This document shows positions 12,100 through 24,686 of a stretch of 64,000 nucleotides of DNA, piece after piece. The position numbers and the translations under genes were made by a program. Below the pieces are notes generated by a model. It was not told the DNA's origin and did no database searches. It was given only the letters and a program-made list of their open reading frames with translations. The stretch comes from Omphiscola glabra (Eukaryota; Mollusca; Gastropoda; Lymnaeidae), in contig OZ024798.1 in assembly GCA_964017045.1 (NCBI GenBank), positions 33,571,050 to 33,635,049 of the forward strand, in the 5' to 3' direction. How positions within the stretch are numbered: position 1 is the stretch's first letter; each line of letters starts with the position of its first letter.

Positions 12100-13324
12100 T
12101 CATTAAGCTGTGAAATAATGTCATTAAGCTGTGAAATGATGTCATTAAGCTGTGAAATAATGTCATTAAGCTGTGAAATAATGTCATTAAGCTGTGAAAT
12201 AATGTCATTAAGCTGTGAAATGATGTCATTAAGCTGTGAAATAATGTCATTAAGCTGTGAAATAATGTCATTAAGCTGTGAAATAATGTCATTAAGCTGT
12301 GAAATAATGTCATTAAGCTGTGAAATAATGTCATTAAGCTGTGAAATAATGTCATTAAGCTGTGAAATAATGTCATTAAGCTGTGAAATAATGTCATTAA
12401 GCTGTGAAATAATGTCATTAAGCTGAGAAATAATGTCATTAAGCTGTGAAATAATGTCATTAAGCTGTGAAATAATGTCATTAAGCTGTGAAATAATGTC
12501 ATTAAGCTGTGAAATAATGTCATTAAGCTGTGAAATAATGTCATTAAGCTGTGAAATAATGTCATTAAGCTGTGAAATAATGTCACTAAGCTGTGAAATA
12601 ATGTCACTAAGCTGTGAAATAATGTCAGTAGGCTGTGTAATATTGTCACTAAACTGTGAAATAATGTCATTAAGCTGTGAAATGATGTCATTAAGCTGTG
12701 AAATAATGTCATTAAGCTGTGAAATAATGTCATTAAGCTGTGAAATGATGTCATTAAGCTGTGAAATAATGTCATTAAGCTGTGAAATAATGTCATTAAG
12801 CTGTGAAATAATGTCATTAAGCTGAGAAATAATGTCATTAAGCTGTGAAATAATGTCATTAAGCTGTGAAATAATGTCATTAAGCTGTGAAATAATGTCA
12901 TTAAGTTGTGAAATAATGTCATTAAGCTGTGAAATAATGTCATTAAGCTGTGAAATAATGTCATTAAGCTGTGAAATAATGTCATTAAGCTGTGAAATAA
13001 TGTCACTAAGCTGTGAAATAATGTCACTTAGCTGTGAAATAATGTCAGTAGGCTGTGTAATATTGTCACTAAACTGTGAAATAATGTCATTAAGCTGTGA
13101 AATAATGTCGGTAAGCTGTGAAATAATGTCACCAAACTGTGAAATAATGTCACCAAACTGTGAAATAATGTCATTAAACGGTGAAATAATGTCACTAAGC
13201 TGTGAAATAATGTCACTAAGCTGTGAAATAATGTCACTAAGCTGTGAAATAATGTCACTAAATTGTGAAATAATGTCACTAGGCTGTGAAATAATGTCAC
13301 TAAGCTGTGAAACAATATCAGTAA
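12100..13324. repeat. 21-bp minisatellite, about 58 copies, with higher-order structure
   Basis: The unit is taatgtcattaagctgtgaa plus a. Period 21 leaves frames open on both strands (up to 321 codons on minus), and these are artefacts. Diagnostic variant units recur: a 'gctgagaaat' unit at 12422 and 12821 (399 bp, 19 units apart) and a 'ggctgtgtaatattgtc' unit near 12630 and 13050 (420 bp, 20 units). A block of about 19-20 units has therefore been duplicated. The right end (13080-13324) is more diverged. Confidence 0.97.
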
Positions 13325-14911
13325 GTCCTTGATACCCAACTTTTCCATGCTACTTTTTTCTCACACGTCAAATCTGCAATTGTAATTTTAATAGTTGTCT
13401 CAATAAAGATTGAATATTTCATACTACAAGTTAATATTCGCCGTATTAAACATCTTTTATCGTTATGTATTCATTGACCCCATTTTTGTTTGTATCATGG
13501 ACAAAGGTAGCTTTGCTCCTATTAGATGGGACCACAAGGCAAAACTGTTTGTTAACCTGTGACCTAGGCACTTGCGGTTGGCATCAGAGAATTTTTCCGA
13601 ACTCACGCCGCTCAAGATGCCAATGAAATATACGAATAACGTGTGCTAAACTTGAATTCATAGACAGGACAAAAGATTTTGACATTTCGGCTTAGAGGCT
13701 TCACCAGAAAACAAGATAAAAAGTAATATAACACGTATATGATCACAGTAAAAAAAAAAAAATGGAACATATGCAAATCTTCAGATACTCGCATTTTTTA
13801 GTTACCAACTGAAACAACGGGGACAAATCAAAAGTTTTAATGTTTAAATAAAATCTTTATTTATTTACATCCTTTAGATTAACGTCGCTTTTTGTTTGTG
13901 GCTGGCTGGCTGACTTGGTGGCTGGCTGGCTGGCTGCATGGGATTACGGGGTGGGGCTGAAAATGTGAAACAGTGTGTTGTCGTCGACAACGATGTTATG
14001 TGCCGAGTTTCAGCGTGATAGGATGACGGGTAAGGGCTCAGTTTGCCGCCCGAAGATTTAGTATAAAGGATGTTATAACAACCGGGCCACGCAAAAGAAA
14101 TATTGTTAAGTTAGTGTAGCTCTGCTTCATGCCACATATGGGAAGTAACAAGTTGGCAGATTCTAAGATCGAAGGAGCCATCTGAAGAATCAGACATTAG
14201 ATGCATATATCAGCACACATATGGTGCTATTCTTCTAAGCCATTTCGCCATCGGACCATTACCTCGGCGAAACGGCCATCAGCATGTTCAAATAAAAAAA
14301 AAGAATTTGGTTTTGAGTAAAGCTAGTTCTTTTCATTAACAAATTATTAAATGGCACAAACAGATGAAGCGATGGATATCGCCACGACAGAAACTGCTCA
14401 CATGAATGTATATTTTTATTTTTTTCATCGGGTGGGGGTTTGGAGCAAAATAGGTTGGGAATCCCTAACTCGGGTCATTAAGTGCAATTAAATGAGATCA
14501 GCTAATGATGAGAATAAGGAAAAGGTCAAACAAAATTGGACGTCGAGCAAAAGCTAACGTACGTCACAAGATCCATTCGAAGATCATTATGTCCATATAA
14601 TTAATAAATAAGATTTAAAAGAATAATAATCATGTTTCATTATCCTTAAAGACATCATTCCCAGACTTAATGTTCGACATTATTTTAAAATATCCTTGAA
14701 TCATGAATTATCTTATTCAATTTTTTTTCAAACTAGATGGGAAATGATAGCGAGTTGTCTGTGCCTAGCAATCAAATTTCTGCCAGTGTGTCAGTCTATC
14801 AGTGTGTCGGTGTGTCATGAGTCTTACACATGACATGTTGTCAAAAGCAATGAATTATGGAAGCTCGGAACTAGAGGCAGTTTTTCCTAGTTTGTCTATA
14901 ATCCGCCTCGC
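13325..14911. other. Unannotated DNA
   Basis: No gene recognised. A short (ctgg)n stretch lies at about 13903-13936, and an imperfect inverted pair 'ccatttcgcc'/'ggcgaaacgg' at about 14240-14278. A short 'agtgtgtc' repeat occurs near 14784-14818. Confidence 0.55.
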
Positions 14912-15428
14912 CTACCTGTTGTTTGATTAAGACATGGCTGCACCCCTTACGTGTTGTTTGATTAAGACATGGCTGCACCCCCTACGTGTTGTTTGATTAA
15001 GACATGGCTGCACCCCTACTTGTTGTTTGATTAAGACATGGCTGCACCCCCTACGTGTTGTTTGATTAAGACATGGCTGCACCCCTACGTGTTGTTTGAT
15101 TAAGACATGGCTGCACCCCCTACCGGTTGTTTGATTAAGACATGGCTGCACCCCCTACCGGTTGTTTGATTAAGACATGGCTGCACCTCCTACGTGTTGT
15201 TTGATTAAGACATGGCTGCACCCCCTACGTGTTGTTTCATTAAGACATGGCTGCACCCCTACTTGTTGTTTGATTAAGTCATGTCTGCACCCCCTACTTG
15301 TTGTTTCATTAAGTCATGGCTGCACCCTCTACTTGTTGTTTGATTAAGTCATGCCTGCACCCCCTACTTGTTGTTTGATTAAGTCATGCCTGCACCCCTA
15401 CTTGTTGTTTGATTATGTCATGGCTGCT
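14912..15428. repeat. Minisatellite, about 35-bp unit, 15 copies
   Basis: The unit contains 'gttgtttgattaagacatgg' and ctgcaccccctac. The number of C's before 'tac' varies (4 or 5). Copies in the right half carry 'aagtcatg' instead of 'aagacatg', so there are two subfamilies in order. Confidence 0.96.
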
Positions 15429-16081
15429 CCCCCCCCCCCCTACAAAACGGCCAACGCATGTTTAAATATGAAAGGAATTGACTGCTAATTTATGTATTGA
15501 ATTTCAAAGAGAATCTAGAAACCAAACTTAGACTTGTTACATAAAGGAAAGTGTCCATGAAATATTTATATCCTAAATAAAAAGCTCATGTCTCTTTTTT
15601 CATTTAATTCCTTATCTTGACACCCCTCCTCCTCCACCCCCACCCCCCACCCCCCCCCCCCCCCACAATCTAAAAAAAATTTAATTCATTTGTGCTCCCC
15701 ATAGATACACAACGTCATAAAGGACACATATAAAGTCACAATAGAGACACAGATTATCACAATAGACAAAAATGTCGTCAATGTAGATACTCAAAAAGTC
15801 TTGATGTTCACATATAACCTCTTGGGGGTGGGGGAGGACATTGCATCACTGTGGTGTCGCATATCGTCAAAGGGACACACATTGCGTTACATTGGAGAAA
15901 TATAGCGTTATAGTGAAGACACTCAATGGAACGTTAAAGACTTTAGGAATTACAGACGGTCACCACTGAAACGAAGCCATAGGAATTTCAAAATGTTTAT
16001 CACAGTTTATTTCATTTCTTGTTGACGTCCTACTCTTGGAGTCTTTAAAAATCATTGGCTGACTCTTGAGCCCAACGACTG
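15429..16081. other. Unannotated DNA with poly-C tract
   Basis: No gene recognised. A C-rich tract lies at about 15624-15665. Short repeated motifs such as 'agacac' and 'cacaatagac' occur at about 15705-15910. Confidence 0.5.
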
Positions 16082-16744
16082 CTAATCCAGAGACTCTTGT
16101 TCTGTCTGGGCCAGAGGAATGGTGATCCAGAGACTCTTGTTATGTCTAAGCAAAAGAACTGGTAATCCAGAGACCATTGTTCTGTCTGAGCCAAAGGACT
16201 GGTAATCCAGAGACCCTTGTTCTGTCTGAGCCAGAGGACTGGTAATCCAGAGACCCTTGTTCTGTCTGAGCCAAAGGACTGGTAATCCAGATACCCTTGT
16301 TCTGTCTGAGCCAAAGGATTGGTAATCCAGAGACCCTTGTTCTGTCTGAGCCAAAGGACTGGTAATCCAGAGACCCTTGTTTTGTCTGAGCCAAAGGACT
16401 GGTAATCCAGAGACTCTTGTTCTGTCTGAGCCAGAGGACTGGTGATCCAGAGACTCTTGTTCTGTCTGAGCAAAAAAACTGGTAATCCAGAGACCCTTGT
16501 TCTGTCTGAGCCAAAGGACTGGTGATCTGGTGATCCTTGTTCTGTCTGAGCCAGAGGACTGGTAATCCAGAGACCGTTGTTCTGTCTGAGCCAAAGGATT
16601 GGTAATCCAGAGACCCTTGTTCTGTCTGAGCCAAAGGACTGGTAATCCAGAGACCCTTGTTCTGTCTGAGCCAAAGGACTGGTAATCCAGAGACCCTTGT
16701 TCTGTCTGAGCCAAAGGACTGGTGATCTGGTGATCCTTGTTCTG
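16082..16744. repeat. Minisatellite, 40-bp unit, about 16 copies
   Basis: The unit contains 'ggtaatccagagacccttgt' and 'tctgtctgagccaaaggact'. One variant, 'ggtgatctggtgatcc', occurs near 16521 and 16721, five units apart. Period 40 rotates the frame, so the three overlapping minus-strand open frames are artefacts. Confidence 0.97.
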
Positions 16745-17038
16745 TTTATTGCCCAGTTGCTACATGTTCGGCACGTCATCACTTGTCGATAATAAAACCT
16801 AATTTAAGTCATTGGACGATTCTGTCTTTTTTGTGTGTGGTAAAATAGGTTCAAATCACGTGACCGGTAAAACCCAACGTGACCGGTAAAACCCAAAGGC
16901 CCTCAGATATTATGTAGTATACCTACTACTCCAGGAACTTGCAGAGACCTCATTAGGCTCGTGGGTCTCTTGGGTTACCCGGGTGGGGTAGGATGCTTAT
17001 CATAGACTTTGTATCCGGAATTTAATGAATTACTATTT
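16745..17038. other. Spacer with a 19-bp duplication
   Basis: 'cgtgaccggtaaaacccaa' occurs twice at about 16858-16896. Nothing else recognised. Confidence 0.6.
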
Positions 17039-17262
17039 GTGAGGCAACCTGTCTCAGGGCCCGATCGGGTGTTTAGACAATTTTTTGTGAGGCAATCAGT
17101 CTCATGACCCAATCTGGTGTTTAGACAATTATTTGTGAGGCGACCAGTCTCATGACCCAATCTGGTGTTTAGACAATTATGTGTGAGGCAACCATTCTCA
17201 GGGCCCGATCTGGTGTTTAGACAATTATGTGTGAGGCAACCAGTCTCAGGACCCGAACTGAT
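17039..17262. repeat. Minisatellite, 48-bp unit, about 4.7 copies
   Basis: The unit contains 'gtgaggcaaccagtctcag' and 'tggtgtttagacaatta'. Period 48 gives an open 16-residue repeat on minus, judged an artefact. Confidence 0.92.
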
Positions 17263-18523
17263 GTTCAAATCTGAAAACGTTTTCTATTTTAAATAAAATA
17301 AAATTCCATTGAATGAATATCTCAAGTGGAATGTTTGTGATCTTGTTATTTAAGTTTTCAATTCCTAAAGAAATCAGGAAGATTAAAAAAATAAATAAAA
17401 TGCAACTCACGATTAAATTATTACTTTTTTTTTAAATATTTTCAGAGCGCTCCAAAATATCTTCATTTACTTGACATTTAATACCAAAAAAAAAAACTCA
17501 GTTCTCAGAAGGGAAATTATCATCAAGGCATATATTTTAATGGATATGACAAATCAAACAAAAATGCCGCGCTCCATTTCGTGTCCACGCCAATTATCCT
17601 GCAGCTGCACTAAAGGTACAGGGAAGTGTGACGGGTGTGCATTTAGTTTCCTGCAGAGCTCTCTCCAGTGTTTATGCAATCAGCATCTTCAGCATAAGAA
17701 GGAATCAATTAACCTTGTTACGTGCTATAGTATGATTTTACAAAAATTAATCTGTTTTTAAGATGTGGTTTTTTAGATTCAAGGAAATGGATACCAAAAA
17801 ACCAGTGATAATAACAATAATCATTATACAAATCAAAATATACAGAAATAACAAAAATGTTAAACCTTTATTAACGTACATCACAGCAAGTGAAAAAGTA
17901 TAATACAAAAAGGTACAAACATCAATCCACACACATACACACACACACAGAAAGTGAAAAATATAGAAAGTCTTATAGGGCTCCTGTAAGTCTGGAAATT
18001 TCGTAAGTCTGCCGGTCACAGTCGACCGTCATGTTCATACCGAGGAAATCAGAAACCCCCAGAGCAGAAATCTAGACATTAAATTGCCAGAGAGTATTTC
18101 TCCCTCTGCGTAGATCTATCTGGAAACGTAACCGAACTTTCCCAATCAAAGGCGGTTTTTTTTTTGGGGGGGGGGGTTTGGGGGGGGGGGGGGGAAGGGG
18201 GGTGAGAATTGGAAGTTCTTGTCACCAAGTTCTTTGATGATGTCAGTAACAAAAAACAAATGAGAAGGTAAGGGTTGCATGCCCCGACTCAAACTAGGTC
18301 AACACACAGGCCATAACGACCTGCTGGATCAGATTGGTTCACGCAAGAGACATTTTCTAAGTCCCAATCACAATGTCAGCCAATGCTATCGCACATACTA
18401 CTTGAGATATCTGACTTCTTTATCATGTCCATGTTTTATTTCACTACCACAACTCAGACAGTCGTCCAGCCGCACGCTCATCACTCTGGCTGTATCACTT
18501 TACTAAGTGATTCTGACCACCTG
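17263..18523. other. Unannotated DNA
   Basis: No gene recognised. It includes a short CA repeat (about 17930-17948) and a G-rich run (about 18166-18202). A short plus-strand cysteine-rich open segment near 17560-17700 has no signal peptide, splice site or known domain I could identify. The 18-base segment 18013-18030 recurs inverted at about 23743-23760. Confidence 0.5.
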
Positions 18524-18665
18524 TCACTGACTCCATGACGCTGATAATTGTGAATTGGAACGCGGGTATCTGTCTCCGTGACTGTGACTCCATGACACTG
18601 ATAACCACGAAATATGAGCAGGTATCTGACTCCGTGGCTGTGACTCCGTGACACTGACAACCGTG
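18524..18665. repeat. About 57-bp repeat, 2-3 diverged copies
   Basis: 'tgactccatgac' with 'ctgataa' recurs near 18528, 18585 and 18638, separated by 'ggtatctg' and 'ctccgtg' segments. Confidence 0.7.
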
Positions 18666-19487
18666 AGTCTCGATGCAGAGCTTCTCGATGATGCACGTTA
18701 CGACACTCCGCACAGATGTAACAAATGTAACAATGTTTACAAAACAGGACACGTCTCAAACTGTGTAATACTTATAAAATTACTTATTACAGATGTATTA
18801 TCAAAGCATAAAATTAATGACAACCACCCACCCTCCCTAACCTCCACACAAAATTCCCGATCAAAAATGGCAGAAGTTATTCTATTAAACTAACATCAAC
18901 TAATTGTGTCCTGCTTTGTTTTTTTTTAAAACGAAAGCCAATGTAACGACATCGAACGCCGCCAGGGAACCGGATGTCGGTGTTCTGGCGTGAAAAAGAT
19001 AGTTCTCTGTGTTTCCGGCGCCATGCCGGGTCGAGGGAAGGCGGTACCGGAACCACAGACAATATGAGTTATTCCGCTTCTCAGCGGTACTCGATTTTTA
19101 TCGAACGGAGGAGCAGCGCACACTTTATTCGTGTGATGGTCGCTTACAAAGATCAGCGGATCTCGCTTTAACCGGAAAAACGCTGCTGGGTCCCGACCAG
19201 TAGTCCTTAAACTGGGATTAGTTTGGGTATGATAAGAGGCACATGGATTCCTTAGGGACGCTGAAAAATAAATCAGAATTACATGTCATTTTTTAAAACG
19301 TTAAAAACAGATAGTCCCGTAGTTTTGATCGTGGATAGATGACAATTAGAGAACAAATAAACATGTAAAGAGGTTTGGGAGCCATACGATGATTGAATAG
19401 ATCTTACATACTATTTTTAAACACAACTAATATGCGCAGAAATCCCCAGAAAGCCCGGTGTATTTATACAGAAAGACATTCTGGTAT
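18666..19487. other. Unannotated DNA, locally GC-richer
   Basis: The stretch 18945-19200 is richer in G+C than its surroundings, but none of the frames shows a recognisable domain. 'cagtagtccttaaact' at about 19198 resembles one end of a hAT-type element, but I found no partner end. Confidence 0.45.
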
Positions 19488-19994
19488 TAGTGTTGTCACA
19501 TTAAAGCCCAAGATATTCTGGTATTAGTGTTGTCACATTAAAGCCCAAGATATTCTGGTATTAGTGTTGTCACATTGAAGCCCAAGATATTCTGATATTA
19601 GTGTTGTCACATTGAAGCCCAAGATATTCTGATATTATTGTTGTCACATTGAAGCCCAAGATATTCTGGTATTAGTGTTGTCACATTGAAGCCCAAGATA
19701 TTCTGGTATTAGTGTTGTCACATTGAAGCCCAAGATATTCTGGTATTAGTGTTGTCACATTGAAGCCCAAGACATCCTGATATTAGTGTTGTCACATTGA
19801 AGCCCAAGACATCCTGATATTAGTTGTGTCACATTGAAGCCCAAGACATCCTGATATTAGTGTTGTCACATTGAAGCCCAAGATATTCTGATATTAGTGT
19901 TGTCACATTGAAGCCCAAGATATTCTGATATTAGTGTTGTCACATTGAAGCCCAAGATATTCTGATATTAGTGTTGTCACATTGAAGCCCAAGT
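19488..19994. repeat. Minisatellite, 37-bp unit, about 13.5 copies
   Basis: The unit contains 'attctggtattagtgttgtc' and 'acattgaagcccaag'. Variants are ordered: 'acattaaag' only at the left, and a 'gacatcctg' cluster in the middle. Confidence 0.97.
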
Positions 19995-20301
19995 TAATAA
20001 CCCAGATAACCCTGAAACGACAAGCTAATCAAGTCTCGATTTCTCCACCCGCTTGTAAACCCGACACCCCCCCCCCACTTTTTTTTTTCACATGCACACA
20101 CAGAAACACACACACACAAACAGAAAAGCTCCATTTTTTTCAGATGTATAAATGTTCCTCCTAATCATTATGGCACATGAAAATTTCATCAGTCTGCGAT
20201 GAGGTGCCATCCTCCCCTCCCCACATCACTTTACCATCATCCGGTGACCAGAACTCCCACTGACTCACCTACTGAGTGCATTCCCTTGTCTGCATGTTGC
20301 C

Positions 20302-20368
20302 ATGCAGCCAGATGACGCCATGTCGTCAGACGTTGACATGATTGACCAGGAACTAGAGTCAACTTCAG
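20302..20368 (+). CDS. Possible small coding exon (22 codons, acidic)
   Basis: From an ATG at 20302 the frame reads an acidic 22-residue peptide beginning MQPDDAMSSDVDM and ending in a Ser-Thr-Ser. It then meets a GT (20369-20370) in the donor-like context TTCAG|GTCAGT. Unspliced, the frame closes at 20406 after 12 more codons. The upstream sequence is pyrimidine-rich, so an internal exon with acceptor '..catgcag|' at about 20307 is an alternative. The composition looks more like real protein than the surrounding noise, but no partner exon or known domain was found and a chance frame is quite possible. Confidence 0.2.
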
Positions 20369-20370
20369 GT

Positions 20371-21854
20371 CAGTTCAGGAAGCTGGATTCGATCGAGCCA
20401 ACATAAAATACATCAATTTCAGGAAGACCCCCAAATCATCAAAATTTTGGGTAGAGACATCAGTGGCATATTAATTATAAATCTTTCATCTAATTCAAGC
20501 AAGAATTCCAAACATCCTGTGGATATGGGTGTGCATGCGGAGCTTCACTCCTAGATTACAATTTGTTTTAGTAGCTTAGTTGTCTTTTTTAAGTAGTAAG
20601 CTAAGTACTAACATTTTTAATGTTTGAGAGATATTTTCTTACTCAATATAAACAACAGAATTGTTCGTTGAACCGAATCTGGAAAATTCTACACACAACA
20701 TTTTGGTTGAATAGATGTACAGGTGTCATGTGTTCCAGAACGTCATTTAGACGGTCATCAGAGTCGATACCATGGGGAAAATGGATTGGGGGATTTGGGG
20801 GGGGGGGGGGGCTCCTTTTTTAATATATGATTTTTTTGTGTGTGTTTATATCGTTGGTCTTGTTGTGGTGTCTGGAGGAGACACGGAGTCTCAATTTATA
20901 GGCTTTTTATACACATAGTCCTTACATAAACTTAAATCGTTATGAAATTCCGTGTGTTTAACTTATTGATAGTGTCCGGGATTTTGATCACCTGCATCGC
21001 GGTACGTGGTAATGGAAAGTAAAAGCGTATTGTTGCAGTACATGTGGGTAGAAATCAAAGTAAGAAAATATGAGCATAAAAGAAAAAAAGAAAGCAAAAA
21101 AACTCGTGATTCGTGATGAATTCATTTTACCATTGACGTCAAGTAAAATGTCACAAACAGTACATTCCGGAACGGTCTAAATGTAGTCTATTGTCAGCAT
21201 CACAATGTTAACGTTAGAAAATTGTTGGAATGGATTCTTTGAAACTAAAGGTTTTTTTTTTTAATTAAGCAACAGAAAATTAAAAATACGGAATAAACAA
21301 AGTTGACCGCGTGTGTGTCTGAAAAACATACCTGAGATTTAACGTCGGCGAGACGGGGAGGTTGGGGGGGGTGCATTTGTCATTTTCATAAATAACATGT
21401 TCGTCCACAAGTAAAAAAAATTAATTTAAAAAAATCATAAAAATTTAATTTACATCCAGCTGGTAAACAACATCTCAGAGATCAATAGACAAAATTGTAT
21501 TCGAAGCTGAAATACTATGCAAACTTTCGTTAATGGGGAATCGTCTCGAACTGTCGCCAAATTCCTAAAAGGGAAAAAGTTACACCCCCTTAACTACGTC
21601 TCTGGCAACTGGTACTGCCCACCTGAAAATCTGAAATGCCACTCCCCCCCCCCCCCCCCAAAACCTGCTAAAGAATTGTCTGAAAGAAAAACGGTACATG
21701 ACTGCCACGTCCAGTCCATATCAGAGCTCCTTAGATACAATGACCGATACATTATGGGCACCGCCAACGTCATTAATGGCATGCAGATCAAGAGTTCATA
21801 ATGAATAGAGATACGTTTATTTGTGTACGTCATGAATAGCATTTAAGTGGTTTT
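20371..21854. other. Unannotated DNA with G and C runs
   Basis: No gene recognised. There is a G run near 20797-20811 and a C run near 21646-21659. The open frame at 21517-21801 crosses the C run and has no domain signature. Confidence 0.5.
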
Positions 21855-22120
21855 AAATAGCGCGGCACCTCAGTCCAGGTTTAGGCTCACCGCGCTTCAC
21901 ATAAAAATTAGCAAAAAATAAAAATAAACATGACATTAAAAAACAGTTACATAAAATCATTCATTCAAACAACAGCTTTGTAAAAAGATTGACCTCGCCC
22001 TCCCGAGTACTATCTACCCCTTGTCTAGCCATGGACGGCACCCAGCAGCATCGAGCGTTGTTTATCAGTCAAAAGGGGTGAGAGTATGGTCGGCATAGTA
22101 GAGTTGTGGTAAAACCAGAG
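21855..22120 (-). mobile_element. CR1/L2-like LINE, 3' end fragment
   Basis: On the minus strand this matches the 3' part of the LINE at 61846-63119. Both share the segment read on plus as 'cggcacccagcagcatcg', the nearby 'atagtagag', and a terminal 'agcgcggcacctcag'-type segment like 'agcgtggtacatac' at 61880. Only the 3'UTR remains. Confidence 0.6.
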
Positions 22121-22174
22121 AACGGCATTAATTCATAGGAACATAGGAAAGCAAGATTACTGTACTCTCTAAGT

Positions 22175-22330
22175 CAATGGTTCTCAACCTTCCCTAATGC
22201 CGCGACCCTTTAATACAGTTGCTACTTCATTACTGTAGAGCTTACGTATTTTTCAATGGTCTTAGGCGACCCCTGAAAAAGGGTCATTCGACCCCCAAAG
22301 GGGTTGCGCCCCACAAGTTGAGAACGACTG
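22175..22330. mobile_element. SPIN-like MITE, copy B
   Basis: Ends caatggttctcaacct and aagttgagaacgactg. The interior has 'aatgccgcgaccc' and 'cttaggcgacccc'. Flanks ctctaagt (22167-22174) and ctataagt (22331-22338) match at 7 of 8. At 156 bp it is shorter than the typical 196-202 bp here because of an internal deletion. Confidence 0.87.
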
Positions 22331-23951
22331 CTATAAGTTGTGTGTGAGTTTTAGGCGTTGTTTGTAACATAAATTAATACGTCTGGGGTAATCTGTTAAT
22401 TTTGGGTGTTAAAGAGATGATATTTTAGCATCTGAAATGTAAAACGTGCATCATAAAAAGACACATTTTTCGTCGTCAATGTAATCAATAAATTATTTTA
22501 TGAGCTACGCTTTTAAAAAGAAATTTGAATTAAGAATAAAACAAAAATTTATGGTTTGCATCTTTGCTGAGAACGGCTCAAGACGGGGGAACTATTTTTT
22601 TTTAAAAACGTTAAATAACGTACCAACTACAAACGTTGGAATGAAAACTAATATCATATAATATTTTTTTAAATTATTGTAGAATTTGTTCGCAAAAAAT
22701 ACCATATTTTAACTCATAATGCGTTATTCTAAAATTGCATGATTGGTTTTTACAATGTGTCAGTTGATGAAATTAGTAACACGAATTGCTTGTAGAAATA
22801 CTTCATCAACTTCGCTTAAATTCAAGATTAACAAGGTCTTGTGTTAGTTTAAGTACTTGCACCTAGGACAAAAATAGAGAACCATGAGATTCTATATCAA
22901 GGCCAGACTCCAGTCAGTCCACGCAACTCCCAGCTTGAAGGCAAACAATGGCGACGGGCAGCATAAGAATGTGACGCTTGATAAGATTAGCCGAGAATTA
23001 ATTTCACAAATTGAGCCAATAGTTTCTGCGAGGAGGTATTCAAGCTGCGGGCTTTCAACAAAGTCTTCTCCACCCTCAAAAGATCTTTTATCAGCCCACC
23101 AGCCCAGCGCCGACCCTCCAACATCCATCCACCATCCATCCACCACCCTCTAGAACACCATCGCCCACACACTGACATTTGTATGTGAGAAAATAGAAAC
23201 AGCATTAATTTTGGCTTGGGTGAAGAGAGTATCTTGGCATTTTACTCGCGGTTTCATCAAACCCTGGCGAATGAGGAATTTTAACAGCACTAGAATAGAT
23301 TGGATTTGTATTTTAAGGACTGAACATTGAGTACATTGAGAAAAAATAAGTTAAATAAATTCTACTGCCTTAATTATATCTTATTCAGGTGTCTTTTCAT
23401 TGAACCTTTAAAAATGTGTTAATATTACGTATTGTACATGAACCAAATCGTGGCCGCGCATTGGGGCATATCTCGTTACTGTTATAGCATGTGTGTTGAT
23501 CTAGTTTTTGTTCACCCGTGCTGTTTAGCCGTGGCTTGCGTCCTTTACCTCCCCTTATTTTTGTTGTTGTCATCAAATAATTACTTGATGACACATGCTG
23601 CCCCCCCCCCCCACAACAGCCATTCATTGTAAAATGTGTATACGCTTCGAGAGGAGTCTACATAGAGTGAGAAAATACTCTCTGGCAATAAAATTTATAG
23701 ACCTTTTGATCTGGAGGGCTTTGACTCCTTCACTATAAATACGACGGTCGACTGTGACCGGGAGACTGACGATTACAAAGACATATCCATATCCTACTAC
23801 TAAGACTACATTTATGATATTTTGTAGCAGTTGGAATAAAATACTAAGACTGAATTGAGCTACCGTTGACAAATTCAATAATTTATAATGTTGTTTTCAC
23901 GAAATATGCTCATCATATTTAAAAAAGTAAAAGGAATTTCTTTCTCACCGA
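22331..23951. other. Unannotated AT-rich DNA
   Basis: No gene recognised. There is a short 'catccatccac' repeat near 23118-23146 and a C run near 23601-23612. The 22884-23153 plus frame has no known motif. Confidence 0.5.
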
Positions 23952-24263
23952 AGTCTCCTAGGACTGGGAACTTCGCTCCTAGGACTGGGAACTTCGCTCC
24001 TAGGACTGGGAACTTCGCCACTAGACTGGGAACTTTGCCCCTAGGACTGGGAACTTCGCTTCAAGGACTGGGAACTTCGCCCATAAGACTGGGAACTTCG
24101 CTCCTAGGACTGGTGAATTCACCCCTAGGACTGGGAACTTCGCCCCTAGGATTGGGAACCTCGCCCCTAGGACTGGGAACTTCGCTTCTAGGACTGGAAA
24201 CTTCGCCCCTAGGACTTGGAACTTTGCCCCTAGGACTGGGAACTTCGCCCCTAGGACTGGGAC
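23952..24263. repeat. 21-bp minisatellite, about 15 copies
   Basis: The unit is based on cctaggactgggaacttcgc plus c. Period 21 leaves both strands open; these are artefacts. Confidence 0.96.
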
Positions 24264-24375
24264 TCTTACCATCTTATTTCACAAGGCGTCCGTTTCATCT
24301 TACGCTCTTATTATCTTATTTCACAAGGCGTCCGTTTCTTCTTACGCTCTTACCATCACAAGGCGTCCGTTTTTA
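24264..24375. repeat. About 46-bp repeat, 2.5 copies
   Basis: 'cacaaggcgtccgttt' recurs three times with 'cttacgctctta' and 'atcttattt' between. Confidence 0.85.
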
Positions 24376-24399
24376 ATTTCCTCTGCTTTAATGAAGTCA

Positions 24400-24488
24400 A
24401 ATCCTGCTATATCCCAGTCCAATCCTGCTATATCCCAGTCCAATCCTGCTATATCACAGTCCAATCCTGCTATATCCCAGTCCAATCC
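24400..24488. repeat. 21-bp tandem repeat, about 4.3 copies
   Basis: Near-perfect copies of aatcctgctatatcccagtc plus c. One copy has 'tcaca'. Confidence 0.93.
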
Positions 24489-24686
24489 TTGTAGACACAC
24501 GCTGATACATTGCCGCGTGTCATCTCCTTAAACAGTCGAATCTCTAACATCCTGGCAATTCAAAAATAAAGTCTTACATTAACACACATGATTGCCCCAC
24601 TTCTATGGAGAAATGACACCAGCATTTGACGATTTTATCAGCATGGTATTTGTATGCGTTCCCTCACAGAGAGATACTTTCTTGGA

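Noticed and set aside
12062..13332. 321-codon minus frame and several plus frames
   Set aside because: Artefact of a 21-bp stop-free unit. All frames read a 7-residue repeat.
17471..17761. Small cysteine-rich plus frame (possible secreted peptide)
   Set aside because: No signal peptide after the ATG, cysteines only in the middle, A-rich start, and no splice sites or known domain. Likely chance.
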